In this document: positions 1 to 5,490 of the stretch, piece by piece
How positions within the stretch are numbered: position 1 is the first letter of the stretch
Layout of the letters: every line of letters starts with the position of its first letter
Assembly (NCBI GenBank): GCA_039714495.1
Contig: JBDLJD010000205.1
Location: forward strand, 1-6,444
Reading direction: 5' to 3'
DNA length: 6,444 nt
From: JAJDNW01 sp039714495
GTDB lineage: Bacteria > Desulfobacterota > Desulfobacteria > Desulfobacterales > B30-G6
Translations under genes and position numbers: made by a program
Notes under the pieces: generated by a model
What the model was told of the DNA's origin: nothing
Database searches by the model: none
The model's input: only the letters and a program-made list of their open reading frames with translations

Positions 1-42
1 AATTACGCCGCAGGCAAATTACAGCGTAGCGCAGCTTCCCGC

Positions 43-70
43 TTGACAACTTCCCCTGTTGCCGTGTAAA
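43..70 (+). promoter_or_regulatory. Possible sigma-70-type promoter upstream of the histidine kinase gene
   Basis: A perfect TTGACA (43-48) is followed after 16 bp by TGTAAA (65-70), which matches four of six bases of the -10 consensus. It would start transcription near position 77, leaving a leader of about 180 nt before the kinase start at 257. The -10 half lies inside an inverted repeat (53-97), so a protein bound there could control it. The spacer and -10 are imperfect, so this is only a candidate. Confidence 0.3.
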
Positions 71-97
71 GTGGTGCATAATGCATCACAACAGGGG
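53..97. repeat. Inverted repeat (possible operator or hairpin) upstream of the kinase gene
   Basis: CCCCTGTTG (53-61) and CAACAGGGG (89-97) are perfect 9-bp inverted arms. Between them TGGTGCAT (72-79) pairs with ATGCATCA (81-88) apart from one G-T pair, so the whole segment can form a nested stem with a roughly 10-nt bulge on one side. No T-run follows on either strand, which argues against an intrinsic terminator. It overlaps the candidate -10 and could be an operator or an mRNA leader structure. Confidence 0.5.
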
Positions 98-256
98 TAC
101 CACACGCTACACACCTGATAACGCGTTCAGATCTGCCTTTTATAAATAACGTTAAGACTTCCTGCTCCCGGTGCCCGGTCACTATGCTCCACGCACCCCT
201 GTGATCCTAAAAAATCTTAAACCGCTTTCTCTACACCTTTTCCTGGAGGAGCGCTG

Positions 257-1819
257 ATGAGTGCCAATAATACCATGGACCAATGCCTCGTCTTGAAGGT
301 GGGCGTGATCGCCAGTGGAACGCGCTGCCTGTCCGTCATGCGCACGCTCAATGCCACCAAGCCCGTGCATCTCAGGTTCAGGCTCGTGGGCATAGCCCCG
401 GTTTCCAAATCCATTGCCTGCTATAAATATGCTGGTGAAATGGATATCGACGTTTTCGACGACTACCGGGACATGCTCGCCCTGGATCAACTGGATTTTA
501 TCCTCGAACTGACCGGTGAACGGCAGATCCTGTCGGATCTCGTCAAGTACAAATCTTCGGTTGTCGGCATTCTGGACCGCCAGGCCTCTATGCTTCTGCT
601 CGATATCGCCACGCTGTATGAGCAGGTGGAGCACAAAGAGACGGATATCAGCCTGGTCAGCTCCTTTGCCTCGGCCCTCCTGGAAGCATCCCCGGATGGT
701 GTCATGGTCATCGACCGTGATTTCAACATCATCAGATGCAACGACTCGCCGCTGATAACCGGTGAACTCGGTCCCAAACACGTGCTTGGCAAATCGTGCT
801 TTGAAGTTATTCATGGGAATGGAAATCCCTGCGGGAATGACGAGCGTATGTGTCCGGCCCATGAAACCTTGCGCACCGGACACCCCACACGTATCGTACA
901 TGAAAGTACCAGATCTAACGGCGAAGCCCTGGTATCGCAGGCAACCGCCTACCCCATCTTCAACCAGATGAAAGAAATCGTGCAACTGGTTATCACTGTC
1001 AGGGATATCACCCAGGAACTGACCGAAAGGGTTGAAAAACGCACCCAGGCCATCAAGGACGACCTGGAGCAATTCGTCCAGGAAGACCGGCTTGCCTCCC
1101 TGGGGCGCCTGGTGGCTTCGGTCTGCCATGAAATCAACAACCCCATTGCCAGCATCGTCACCTTCAACAAGCTGATGCTCTCCTACCTCAAGGAAGGTCG
1201 TTTGCCTCCGGAGGGAGAGGCCGGCTTCCAGCGCTACCTGGAGCTGTCGGTCCGCGAGGCCATGCGCTGCGGGAGCATCGTGACCAATCTGTTGACCTTT
1301 GCACGTCAGAAAGGCGTTGAAGCCAAGGAGATCGATCTCAAGGGCATCATCAACACGATCCTGCAGCTGATCCAGCACCAGATGGAGGCGGTGCAGGTGA
1401 ACCTGGAAGTGAATCTGCCGGAAAAATCGTTCTCCTCCTGGGGCGACAAAGCCCAGATACAGCAGTGCCTGATGAACTTGATATTCAACGCCATCGAATC
1501 AATGCCCGATGGCGGCAAACTGACCATCGAGGGCGAACTGAATGGGGAACATGACATGGTGAGCATATCCATTGCCGACCAGGGAGAGGGAATCCCCCCG
1601 GAGGATTTGCCCCGGATTTTCGAACCTTTTTACACCACCAAAGATGAAAACAAGGGCGTAGGGCTGGGGCTCTCCATGACCTACGGCATCATCCGTGCTC
1701 ACAAAGGGACCCTGGAGGTCAAGAGCCAGCCGGGTGAGGGCACGCTGTTTATCATAAAATTACCTGCCCACGCGGCCGAGGGCATGACCATAGGATCGCT
1801 TTCTTCAAGAACCCAATAG
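257..1819 (+). CDS. Cytoplasmic PAS sensor histidine kinase with N-terminal Rossmann-like domain
   Basis: A 520-residue sensor kinase that should autophosphorylate on His and pass the phosphate to a response regulator. Residues about 12-118 resemble the N-terminal Rossmann fold of DapB/Gfo-Idh-type oxidoreductases: a first strand LKVGVIASG, a second strand LVGIAP, and the segment LDFILELTGE (79-88). Residues about 135-255 form a PAS domain with a Cys/His cluster (C181, H186, C192, C199). A charged helix (about 250-285) leads to the H-box CHEINNP with phosphoacceptor His291. The ATPase domain has an N-box (QCLMNLIFNAIE, 403-414), G1 DQGEGIP (441-447), F-box FEPFYTTK (455-462) and G2 GVGLGL (467-472). 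There is no signal peptide or membrane segment, so it is a soluble sensor. The start at 257 is set by GGAGGA (245-250) six bases upstream. The next same-strand gene is an NtrC-type regulator 240 bp away, probably its partner. The kinase call is secure; the ligand is unknown. Confidence 0.93.
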   Translation: MSANNTMDQCLVLKVGVIASGTRCLSVMRTLNATKPVHLRFRLVGIAPVSKSIACYKYAGEMDIDVFDDYRDMLALDQLDFILELTGERQILSDLVKYKSSVVGILDRQASMLLLDIATLYEQVEHKETDISLVSSFASALLEASPDGVMVIDRDFNIIRCNDSPLITGELGPKHVLGKSCFEVIHGNGNPCGNDERMCPAHETLRTGHPTRIVHESTRSNGEALVSQATAYPIFNQMKEIVQLVITVRDITQELTERVEKRTQAIKDDLEQFVQEDRLASLGRLVASVCHEINNPIASIVTFNKLMLSYLKEGRLPPEGEAGFQRYLELSVREAMRCGSIVTNLLTFARQKGVEAKEIDLKGIINTILQLIQHQMEAVQVNLEVNLPEKSFSSWGDKAQIQQCLMNLIFNAIESMPDGGKLTIEGELNGEHDMVSISIADQGEGIPPEDLPRIFEPFYTTKDENKGVGLGLSMTYGIIRAHKGTLEVKSQPGEGTLFIIKLPAHAAEGMTIGSLSSRTQ

Positions 1820-1845
1820 CTGGAGTAATGGAGTAATGGAGTATT

Positions 1846-1861
1846 GGGCACGCTGATCGCG
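1846..1861 (+). promoter_or_regulatory. Possible sigma-54 (-24/-12) promoter upstream of the regulator gene
   Basis: GGGCACG followed by CTGA and TCGC places GG (1847-1848) exactly ten bases before GC (1859-1860), as sigma-54 requires. The -24 half GGCACG is a perfect match, while the -12 half TCGC differs from TTGC. Transcription would start near 1872, giving a long leader of about 188 nt before the regulator start at 2060. It sits at the inner edge of the repeat arm, so chance similarity is possible. Confidence 0.28.
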
Positions 1862-2013
1862 AAATGAAGGTAAATGCCTACTGATGAGGCGAAAATGCAA
1901 TCATGGATATAAGCCGTTGGTTGTCTGGAATGAAGACCGCATACTTAACGCAATATGCCCAAACCCAGTATTCCAATACTCCAACACTCCATTACCCTTA
2001 TAATCCAGCATTC

Positions 2014-2019
2014 TATAAT
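2014..2019 (+). promoter_or_regulatory. Possible -10 element for the regulator gene
   Basis: A perfect TATAAT lies at 2014-2019 and would start transcription near 2026, leaving about 34 nt before the ATG at 2060. A second TATAAT lies at 1999-2004. Neither has a convincing -35 box at 16-18 bp; the best is ATTACC (1991-1996). Both lie in the AT-rich degenerate right arm of the repeat, so they may be fortuitous. Confidence 0.22.
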
Positions 2020-2045
2020 AGTTCTATGTGATAAACCCTATCATT

Positions 2046-2050
2046 GGAGG
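2046..2050 (+). promoter_or_regulatory. Ribosome binding site that fixes the regulator start at 2060
   Basis: GGAGG lies nine bases before the ATG at 2060. The upstream in-frame ATG at 1955 has no Shine-Dalgarno sequence. It would add 35 residues encoded by the 8-bp repeat arm, ahead of the point where the receiver domain fold begins. Confidence 0.85.
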
Positions 2051-2059
2051 AAAAGACAC

Positions 2060-3412
2060 ATGAGTCTAACAACCCAAATCATGGTTGTGGATGATGAAGA
2101 GGCCATATGCGAGGCTGTGGAGGCGTGGTTTATCAAGGACGGGTATCGGGTTGAAAAGGCTGCCTCGGGGTTTGAGGCCCTTGAACGCATGACTGAAGCG
2201 CATTGCGACGTCTATTTCGTGGACATCAAAATGCCGGGAATGGACGGACTGGAACTTCTGGGAAAACTAAAGGAAAAACAACCGGATGCAGATGTCATCA
2301 TGATCACGGCCCACGGCTCCATTCAGACTGCAGTGGAGGCCATGAAACTGGGAGCCTGCGATTACCTCTGCAAACCGTTCGATCCTGACCAGCTCTCCCT
2401 GCTCATGGAACGCGTCATGGCCAGCAAGGCACTGCGTGAAGAGAATCTGGCCCTGAGAGAACAGTTGATGGAGAGGAGGGACTCCTTGTGGGATGGATTC
2501 ATTGCCCAGTCCGATGCCATGCATCAGGTCTTTTCCGTCATAGAAGACGTGGCACCGACCCAGACCCCTGTACATATTACCGGAGAAACCGGCGTGGGCA
2601 AAGAACTCATCGCCGAAGCCATTCACATGCAGAGCCGGCAGTCGGAAGGGCCGTTCATCGCCATCAACTGCGGAGCCATGTCGGAAACCCTTTTGGAAAG
2701 TGAGCTTTTCGGGCATGAGCGGGGCGCCTTCACCGGCGCCGTCAAAGCCAGGCGCGGCCGGTTGGAAATGGCCAACAGGGGAACCCTCTTTCTAGATGAA
2801 ATCGGTGAAATCTCACCTAAAATGCAGGTTAGCCTGCTGCGGGTCCTGGAGGAAAAAAAGTTTCAGCGCCTGGGCGGGAGCCAGCCCCTTTCCTCAGACT
2901 TCCGCCTGCTCAGCGCCACCCACAGGGACCTCCCGCAACTCATCAAGGAAAACCAGTTCCGTGATGACTTTTTTTACCGCATCAACGTCATTACCCTGAA
3001 AGTGCCCCCCCTGAGGGAACGGCTGGAAGATGTACCGGCGCTGGCCGACCATTTCCTTGACCTTTATGTCCAGGAAACCGGCAAACGCCTGGAAGGGTTC
3101 ACGCAGCGCGCCCTGGGTATGCTGATGGCCTATGCCTGGCCCGGCAATGTGCGTGAGTTGAGAAATGTCATCGAAAGGGCCGTGGTAATTGCCCGGGGAA
3201 AAATCATCGGGGCGGAAGAACTGACATTTCTGGATTCCGCGAGTTCAGAGTGCCGACTTGGAACCCTGACACTGCACGAGGTTGAGATCAGTCATATCCG
3301 CGCGGTGCTTGAAGCCTCTAACTGGAATGTCAGCCGGGCCGCCAAACAGCTGGGCATCGACCGCAGCACCCTCAACAGAAAGATAAAAAAGTTCCAGATA
3401 GAAAGGGCGTAA
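2060..3412 (+). CDS. NtrC-family sigma-54-dependent response regulator
   Basis: A 450-residue transcription activator. The receiver domain (about 5-120) has the acidic pair Asp11/Asp12, phosphoacceptor Asp55 (YFVDIKMPG) and conserved Lys105 (CKPF). A charged linker helix leads to the AAA+ domain (about 145-380): Walker A GETGVGKE (175-182), an intact GAFTGA loop (222-227) that contacts sigma-54, Walker B GTLFLDE (241-247), Arg residues in FRDDFFYRIN (300-309), and sensor II WPGNVREL (360-367). The C-terminus has a Fis-type helix-turn-helix (about 423-445, SRAAKQLGIDRSTLNRKIKK). All key residues are present, so it should hydrolyse ATP to open sigma-54 promoters when phosphorylated. The neighbouring soluble kinase at 257-1819 is the likely partner. 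A candidate sigma-54 promoter with an upstream palindrome before the minus-strand GcvH-like gene suggests a target. The start at 2060 is chosen over 1955 because of the ribosome binding site and domain boundaries. Confidence 0.95.
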   Translation: MSLTTQIMVVDDEEAICEAVEAWFIKDGYRVEKAASGFEALERMTEAHCDVYFVDIKMPGMDGLELLGKLKEKQPDADVIMITAHGSIQTAVEAMKLGACDYLCKPFDPDQLSLLMERVMASKALREENLALREQLMERRDSLWDGFIAQSDAMHQVFSVIEDVAPTQTPVHITGETGVGKELIAEAIHMQSRQSEGPFIAINCGAMSETLLESELFGHERGAFTGAVKARRGRLEMANRGTLFLDEIGEISPKMQVSLLRVLEEKKFQRLGGSQPLSSDFRLLSATHRDLPQLIKENQFRDDFFYRINVITLKVPPLRERLEDVPALADHFLDLYVQETGKRLEGFTQRALGMLMAYAWPGNVRELRNVIERAVVIARGKIIGAEELTFLDSASSECRLGTLTLHEVEISHIRAVLEASNWNVSRAAKQLGIDRSTLNRKIKKFQIERA

Positions 3413-3484
3413 CCCTTCATTCGGATTCACCTACGGAGATTTCCATGATATTTTGGGTTACTCTCCAAAAGAGTTGGAAAAAAG

Positions 3485-3624
3485 GGTTCGAGGATCCGAG
3501 GGGCCAAGGGTTCAAGTGAGGATTCGTGGCTGTTAGTTCTTGGCTCTTGGTGGTCATCAGCAAAGAGCTAACAGCCATGAAACGGTTTATCACTCGGCCC
3601 CTTGGCCCCTTGGATCCTTGAATC
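3485..3624. repeat. Large nested inverted-repeat element between regulator and archaemetzincin genes
   Basis: The outer arms 3485-3518 and 3591-3624 are inverted copies matching at 28 of 34 bases, built from degenerate 8-bp units (such as AAGGGTTC, GAGGATCC, GAGGGGCC and, on the right, CCTTGGCC, CCTTGGAT, CCTTGAAT). Inside them, TGGCTGTTAG (3527-3536) pairs perfectly with CTAACAGCCA (3568-3577). With flanking pairs this stem extends to 3525-3541 against 3563-3579. The inner arms look 7-bp periodic (TGGCTGT, TAGTTCT, TGGCTCT, TGGTGGT). No gene is visible in the 266-bp gap. The structure could end regulator transcription, although no T-run follows, or it may be a dispersed repeat like the one at 1821-2020. 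Confidence 0.75.
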
Positions 3625-3662
3625 CTAAATAATTGCAATGGGTAAACATGTGTATTCGTCTT

Positions 3663-3668
3663 TATAAT
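3663..3668 (+). promoter_or_regulatory. Perfect -10 box close to the archaemetzincin start
   Basis: TATAAT ends only 10 bases before the ATG at 3679, so a transcript from it would begin about four bases upstream of the start codon. No -35 box is evident at the normal distance; TTGCAA at 3633-3638 is too far. There is also no Shine-Dalgarno sequence before the ATG, consistent with a near-leaderless mRNA, although coincidence in AT-rich DNA is possible. Confidence 0.3.
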
Positions 3669-3678
3669 AACATCTACC

Positions 3679-4260
3679 ATGCATCGAAATAAGGCAACCG
3701 TGCACGCCAATCAATCAAACCATCCGGGACAACCCCTCCTGGATCTTGTTGTTTTCGATCAGGTGGACAAAATGGTGGTGTCCATCATTGCCGCCAATCT
3801 GCAGGCGGTTGCCGGCCTCAACACCCATATCCTTCCCTCGATGGTGCCGCCCGACGATGCATACGTGCCGGTGCGGGGCCAGTTCGACGCAACCATCATT
3901 ATCAAAAAGCTCGCCGCTATCGATGACGGGGCGCCCTTCAAGCTGGGCATCATCGCCCACGATCTCTGTTCTCCCATCCTCTCCTTTGTCTACGGTGAAT
4001 CCCAGCTGGGAGGGAAAGCGGCGCTTGTTTCACTCCACCGCCTTTTTGACGACGATCCTGAAACCTATTACCAAAGGGCTGCCAAAATCAGCTTGCACGA
4101 GGTGGGCCATCTCCTCGGTTTGGGGCACTGCTGGGAAAATTTCTGCCTCATGCACTTCTCCTCGAATATAGAAGCCCTGGATGCGCTGGGCATCAGTTTC
4201 TGCCCTGCCTGTGAATATGAAATCCGCCGATGCCTGACGTCGATTGTTGCTGATGAATAA
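3679..4260 (+). CDS. amzA: Archaemetzincin family zinc metalloprotease
   Basis: A 193-residue protein with the archaemetzincin signature: HEVGHLLGLGHC (140-151), in which His140, His144 and His150 bind the catalytic zinc and Glu141 is the general base; then C156, the Met-turn Met158 (CLM), and CPAC (C175, C178). In this family the four cysteines C151, C156, C175 and C178 form a structural zinc site. The length is normal for prokaryotic members, and there is no signal peptide, so it is probably cytoplasmic. Substrates of bacterial archaemetzincins are not established. The start at 3679 follows an in-frame stop at 3643 and lacks a clear ribosome binding site. A later ATG at 3772 has a better upstream sequence (AGGTGG), but it would remove the conserved first strand (LDLVVFDQVD, 21-30). 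The gene is followed by a strong terminator and is isolated between repeat elements, so it is probably transcribed alone. Confidence 0.92.
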   Translation: MHRNKATVHANQSNHPGQPLLDLVVFDQVDKMVVSIIAANLQAVAGLNTHILPSMVPPDDAYVPVRGQFDATIIIKKLAAIDDGAPFKLGIIAHDLCSPILSFVYGESQLGGKAALVSLHRLFDDDPETYYQRAAKISLHEVGHLLGLGHCWENFCLMHFSSNIEALDALGISFCPACEYEIRRCLTSIVADE

Positions 4261-4268
4261 TAACAAAA

Positions 4269-4306
4269 AAAGCTCCCATTGGATTTTTCGATCCAATGGG
4301 AACTTT
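4269..4306. terminator. Bidirectional intrinsic terminator between convergent genes
   Basis: TCCCATTGGAT (4274-4284) and ATCCAATGGGA (4291-4301) form a perfect 11-bp stem with a 6-nt loop. Beyond one mismatch it extends by AAG and CTT-type pairs to 4269-4306, with the flanking A-run (4265-4271) on one side and the T-rich tract TTTCTTCTTT on the other. On the minus strand the A-run reads as seven T residues, so the site suits the GcvH-like gene ending at 4332 very well. On the plus strand it lies eight bases after the archaemetzincin stop. Confidence 0.88.
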
Positions 4307-4331
4307 CTTCTTTCGGGCGATGATCGTTTGA

Positions 4332-5237
4332 CTACCTCAGGAAAGCATCCACCAATCGATCCCAACCCACCACTTTCACGGATCCGTAAATATCCTTTAC
4401 TGCCTCACCACCAGTGGCAGCCATGCTGTAGCCGGTTTCCTCGCTGAGCAGCGTGTTAAGCCGGGTGGCCTCGTCATCGACCCAGGCCAGGCTTTCGGTG
4501 CCGAAAAAAAGGTTTTTCAAGTTCTTGCGCAGGCTGGCCGGCTGCACCACCATAAACCATCCCTCATAATAAGGGGAATCATTGGCCGTGGGAGCGTTGC
4601 GCTTGAGTTTGTGGTTGACCGCCACCACATGTCCGTCCACCGGGCTCAGGGTCTCTGCCGCATTGCCCTCCCGTTTCAGAACAGCCATATGCTCTCCCTG
4701 GCCGGTCCTGGATCCCAGACCGGGAAGATCGATTTCATCCTGCGGCCCCAAAAGGCGCAGGGCAAAATCGTCAAGCCCCACCCGCACACGGCCGCCGTAC
4801 TCCACCCTGGCCCAGGTGTGGCCATAGTGAAAATAATGGTCCTCGGGTACGGCGAAACCAGACACCTGTTCGCAGACCGGCGGCTTGTAGCCGGGCATGA
4901 TGCCGGCATCATCGATCATCTGGTCATAGGGGCACTTCACACAGTTGTAATTATGGGCACACAGCTTGTAGCCCACACGCCCGCTCAGCATGTGACGGCA
5001 CTTGAGCTGGCCGCCCAACATGCGCATTCTCGGCGTGCGGAGCGTTTCAGCACCGCGCGGCGCCGCCTTTGACTCGAAGCCGGCCTGAACCTTGCGATCC
5101 AGCGAACATCCCAGACAGTCGAACGCATTGATGCACTTCATGGATTTGATCACACCGGCGCGGCTCCATACACATTGGTCATCGGCTTTGCCATATACCA
5201 TGGGTCGGTTTGCTTTTTTTGCAGGCTGGGTTTTCAT
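4332..5237 (-). CDS. GcvH-like (lipoyl-domain fold) protein with duplicated N-terminal four-cysteine module
   Basis: A 301-residue protein, more than twice the length of a normal glycine cleavage H protein (about 130). Residues about 130-262 resemble GcvH: HTWARVEYGGRVRVGLDDFA (140-159), LLGPQDEIDLPGLG (162-175), SPVDGHVVAVN (198-208) and SPYYEGWFMVVQP (221-233). The N-terminus carries two copies of C-x12-C-x5-C-x2-C (C22, C35, C41, C44 and C80, C93, C99, C102), 58 residues apart, suited to binding Fe-S clusters or zinc. The position of the lipoylated lysine, counted back from SPVDG, is Gly191; the nearest lysine is Lys188. A C-terminal tail (about 265-301) has no match I can name. It starts at 5237 with AAGGAG eight bases upstream and ends at a shared terminator. 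No gcvT or gcvP is nearby. A sigma-54 promoter candidate precedes it, so the NtrC-type regulator may control it. The fold is fairly secure; the function is unknown, and an electron-transfer, scaffold or signalling role is speculation. Confidence 0.85.
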   Translation of the reverse strand: MKTQPAKKANRPMVYGKADDQCVWSRAGVIKSMKCINAFDCLGCSLDRKVQAGFESKAAPRGAETLRTPRMRMLGGQLKCRHMLSGRVGYKLCAHNYNCVKCPYDQMIDDAGIMPGYKPPVCEQVSGFAVPEDHYFHYGHTWARVEYGGRVRVGLDDFALRLLGPQDEIDLPGLGSRTGQGEHMAVLKREGNAAETLSPVDGHVVAVNHKLKRNAPTANDSPYYEGWFMVVQPASLRKNLKNLFFGTESLAWVDDEATRLNTLLSEETGYSMAATGGEAVKDIYGSVKVVGWDRLVDAFLR

Positions 5238-5300
5238 GGCGGATCTCCTTGGCTAAGAATTATGGGGGAGTTTTGCTTCATCGTGTCTTTGCCCTCTATT

Positions 5301-5318
5301 ATTGCATTTTCGGGGCCA
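5301..5318 (-). promoter_or_regulatory. Candidate sigma-54 (-24/-12) promoter of the GcvH-like gene
   Basis: Read on the minus strand, TGGCCCC, GAAA and ATGCAA align with the consensus TGGCACG-N4-TTGCA. The essential GG (-24) and GC (-12) are exactly ten bases apart, TGGC is perfect, and three of four bases of TTGC match. Transcription would start near 5292, giving a 55-nt leader that includes the AAGGAG ribosome binding site. An NtrC-type activator gene lies in the same window, and a palindrome about 116 bp upstream (5400-5416) could be its enhancer site. Confidence 0.5.
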
Positions 5319-5399
5319 CTTTTTTTCCCAAACGGTAATAAGTTCTTAACCAATTGAATTCAAACCTTATTTTATAATAGATGGGTGGGGCGAGACACA

Positions 5400-5416
5400 T
5401 CACCAAGAATTGGTGA
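5400..5416. promoter_or_regulatory. Palindromic operator or enhancer candidate
   Basis: TCACCAA-GAA-TTGGTGA is a perfect 7-bp inverted repeat with a 3-bp spacer, typical of a dimeric helix-turn-helix binding site. Its centre lies about 116 bp upstream of the predicted sigma-54 start of the GcvH-like gene, where NtrC-type activators commonly bind. A further half-site TTGGTG occurs at 5505-5510. It might instead serve a regulator of the divergent radical SAM gene. Confidence 0.5.
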
Positions 5417-5490
5417 AAATGCTGCACAATGCGCCATCAATTTCAATAAGTTTAATATTTAATTATATATCAGATAGTTATCGTGCTGAT

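Larger units (their letters stand above)
1821..2020. repeat. 8-bp periodic repeat element with inverted arms between kinase and regulator genes
   Basis: The left arm (1821-1844) is three tandem units TGGAGTAA, TGGAGTAA, TGGAGTAT, starting one base after the kinase stop codon. The right arm (1965-2020) holds about seven degenerate 8-bp units in the opposite orientation (CCAGTATT, CCAATACT, CCAACACT, CCATTACC and weaker ones). Positions 1825-1847 and 1973-1995 are inverted copies matching at 21 of 23 bases. TTGGGC (1844-1849) also pairs with GCCCAA (1957-1962). About 110 bp of non-repetitive DNA lies between the arms. The element is non-coding, and its right arm produces a spurious in-frame N-terminal extension of the regulator gene. 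Confidence 0.75.

Noticed and set aside
1..69. C-terminal end of an upstream gene (open from 1 to the stop at 67-69)
   Set aside because: Only 22 codons are visible, with no recognisable motif, and the stretch overlaps the candidate promoter; it cannot be supported from this window.
182..1378. Long open frame (398 codons) antisense to the kinase gene
   Set aside because: It overlaps a gene with complete kinase motifs, its translation shows no recognisable domain, and it is the usual shadow of a GC-rich coding strand.
1881..1894. CTGATGA followed by GAAA, resembling a hammerhead ribozyme core
   Set aside because: Only three bases separate the two boxes, so stem II cannot form, and I found no matching stems I and III.
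1821..2020. CRISPR array
   Set aside because: The units are 8 bp, directly adjacent without spacers, and in inverted arms, which does not fit repeat-spacer structure; no cas gene is present.
1955..2059. Upstream ATG extending the regulator by 35 residues
   Set aside because: It has no ribosome binding site, the added residues are encoded by the 8-bp repeat arm, and the receiver domain begins just after the well-spaced start at 2060.
2267..2716. Minus-strand open frame of 149 codons within the regulator gene
   Set aside because: It lies wholly opposite the receiver and AAA+ coding sequence, which is strongly conserved on the plus strand.
4611..5072. Plus-strand open frame of 153 codons opposite the GcvH-like gene
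   Set aside because: It is antisense to a gene with clear family motifs and a good ribosome binding site, and its translation has no recognisable domain.
5411..5426. Plus-strand GG-N10-GC pattern (TTGGTGAAAATGCTGC) as a sigma-54 promoter for the radical SAM gene
   Set aside because: Only TGG and TGC match the consensus, it overlaps the 17-bp palindrome, and it would leave a leader of more than 200 nt.
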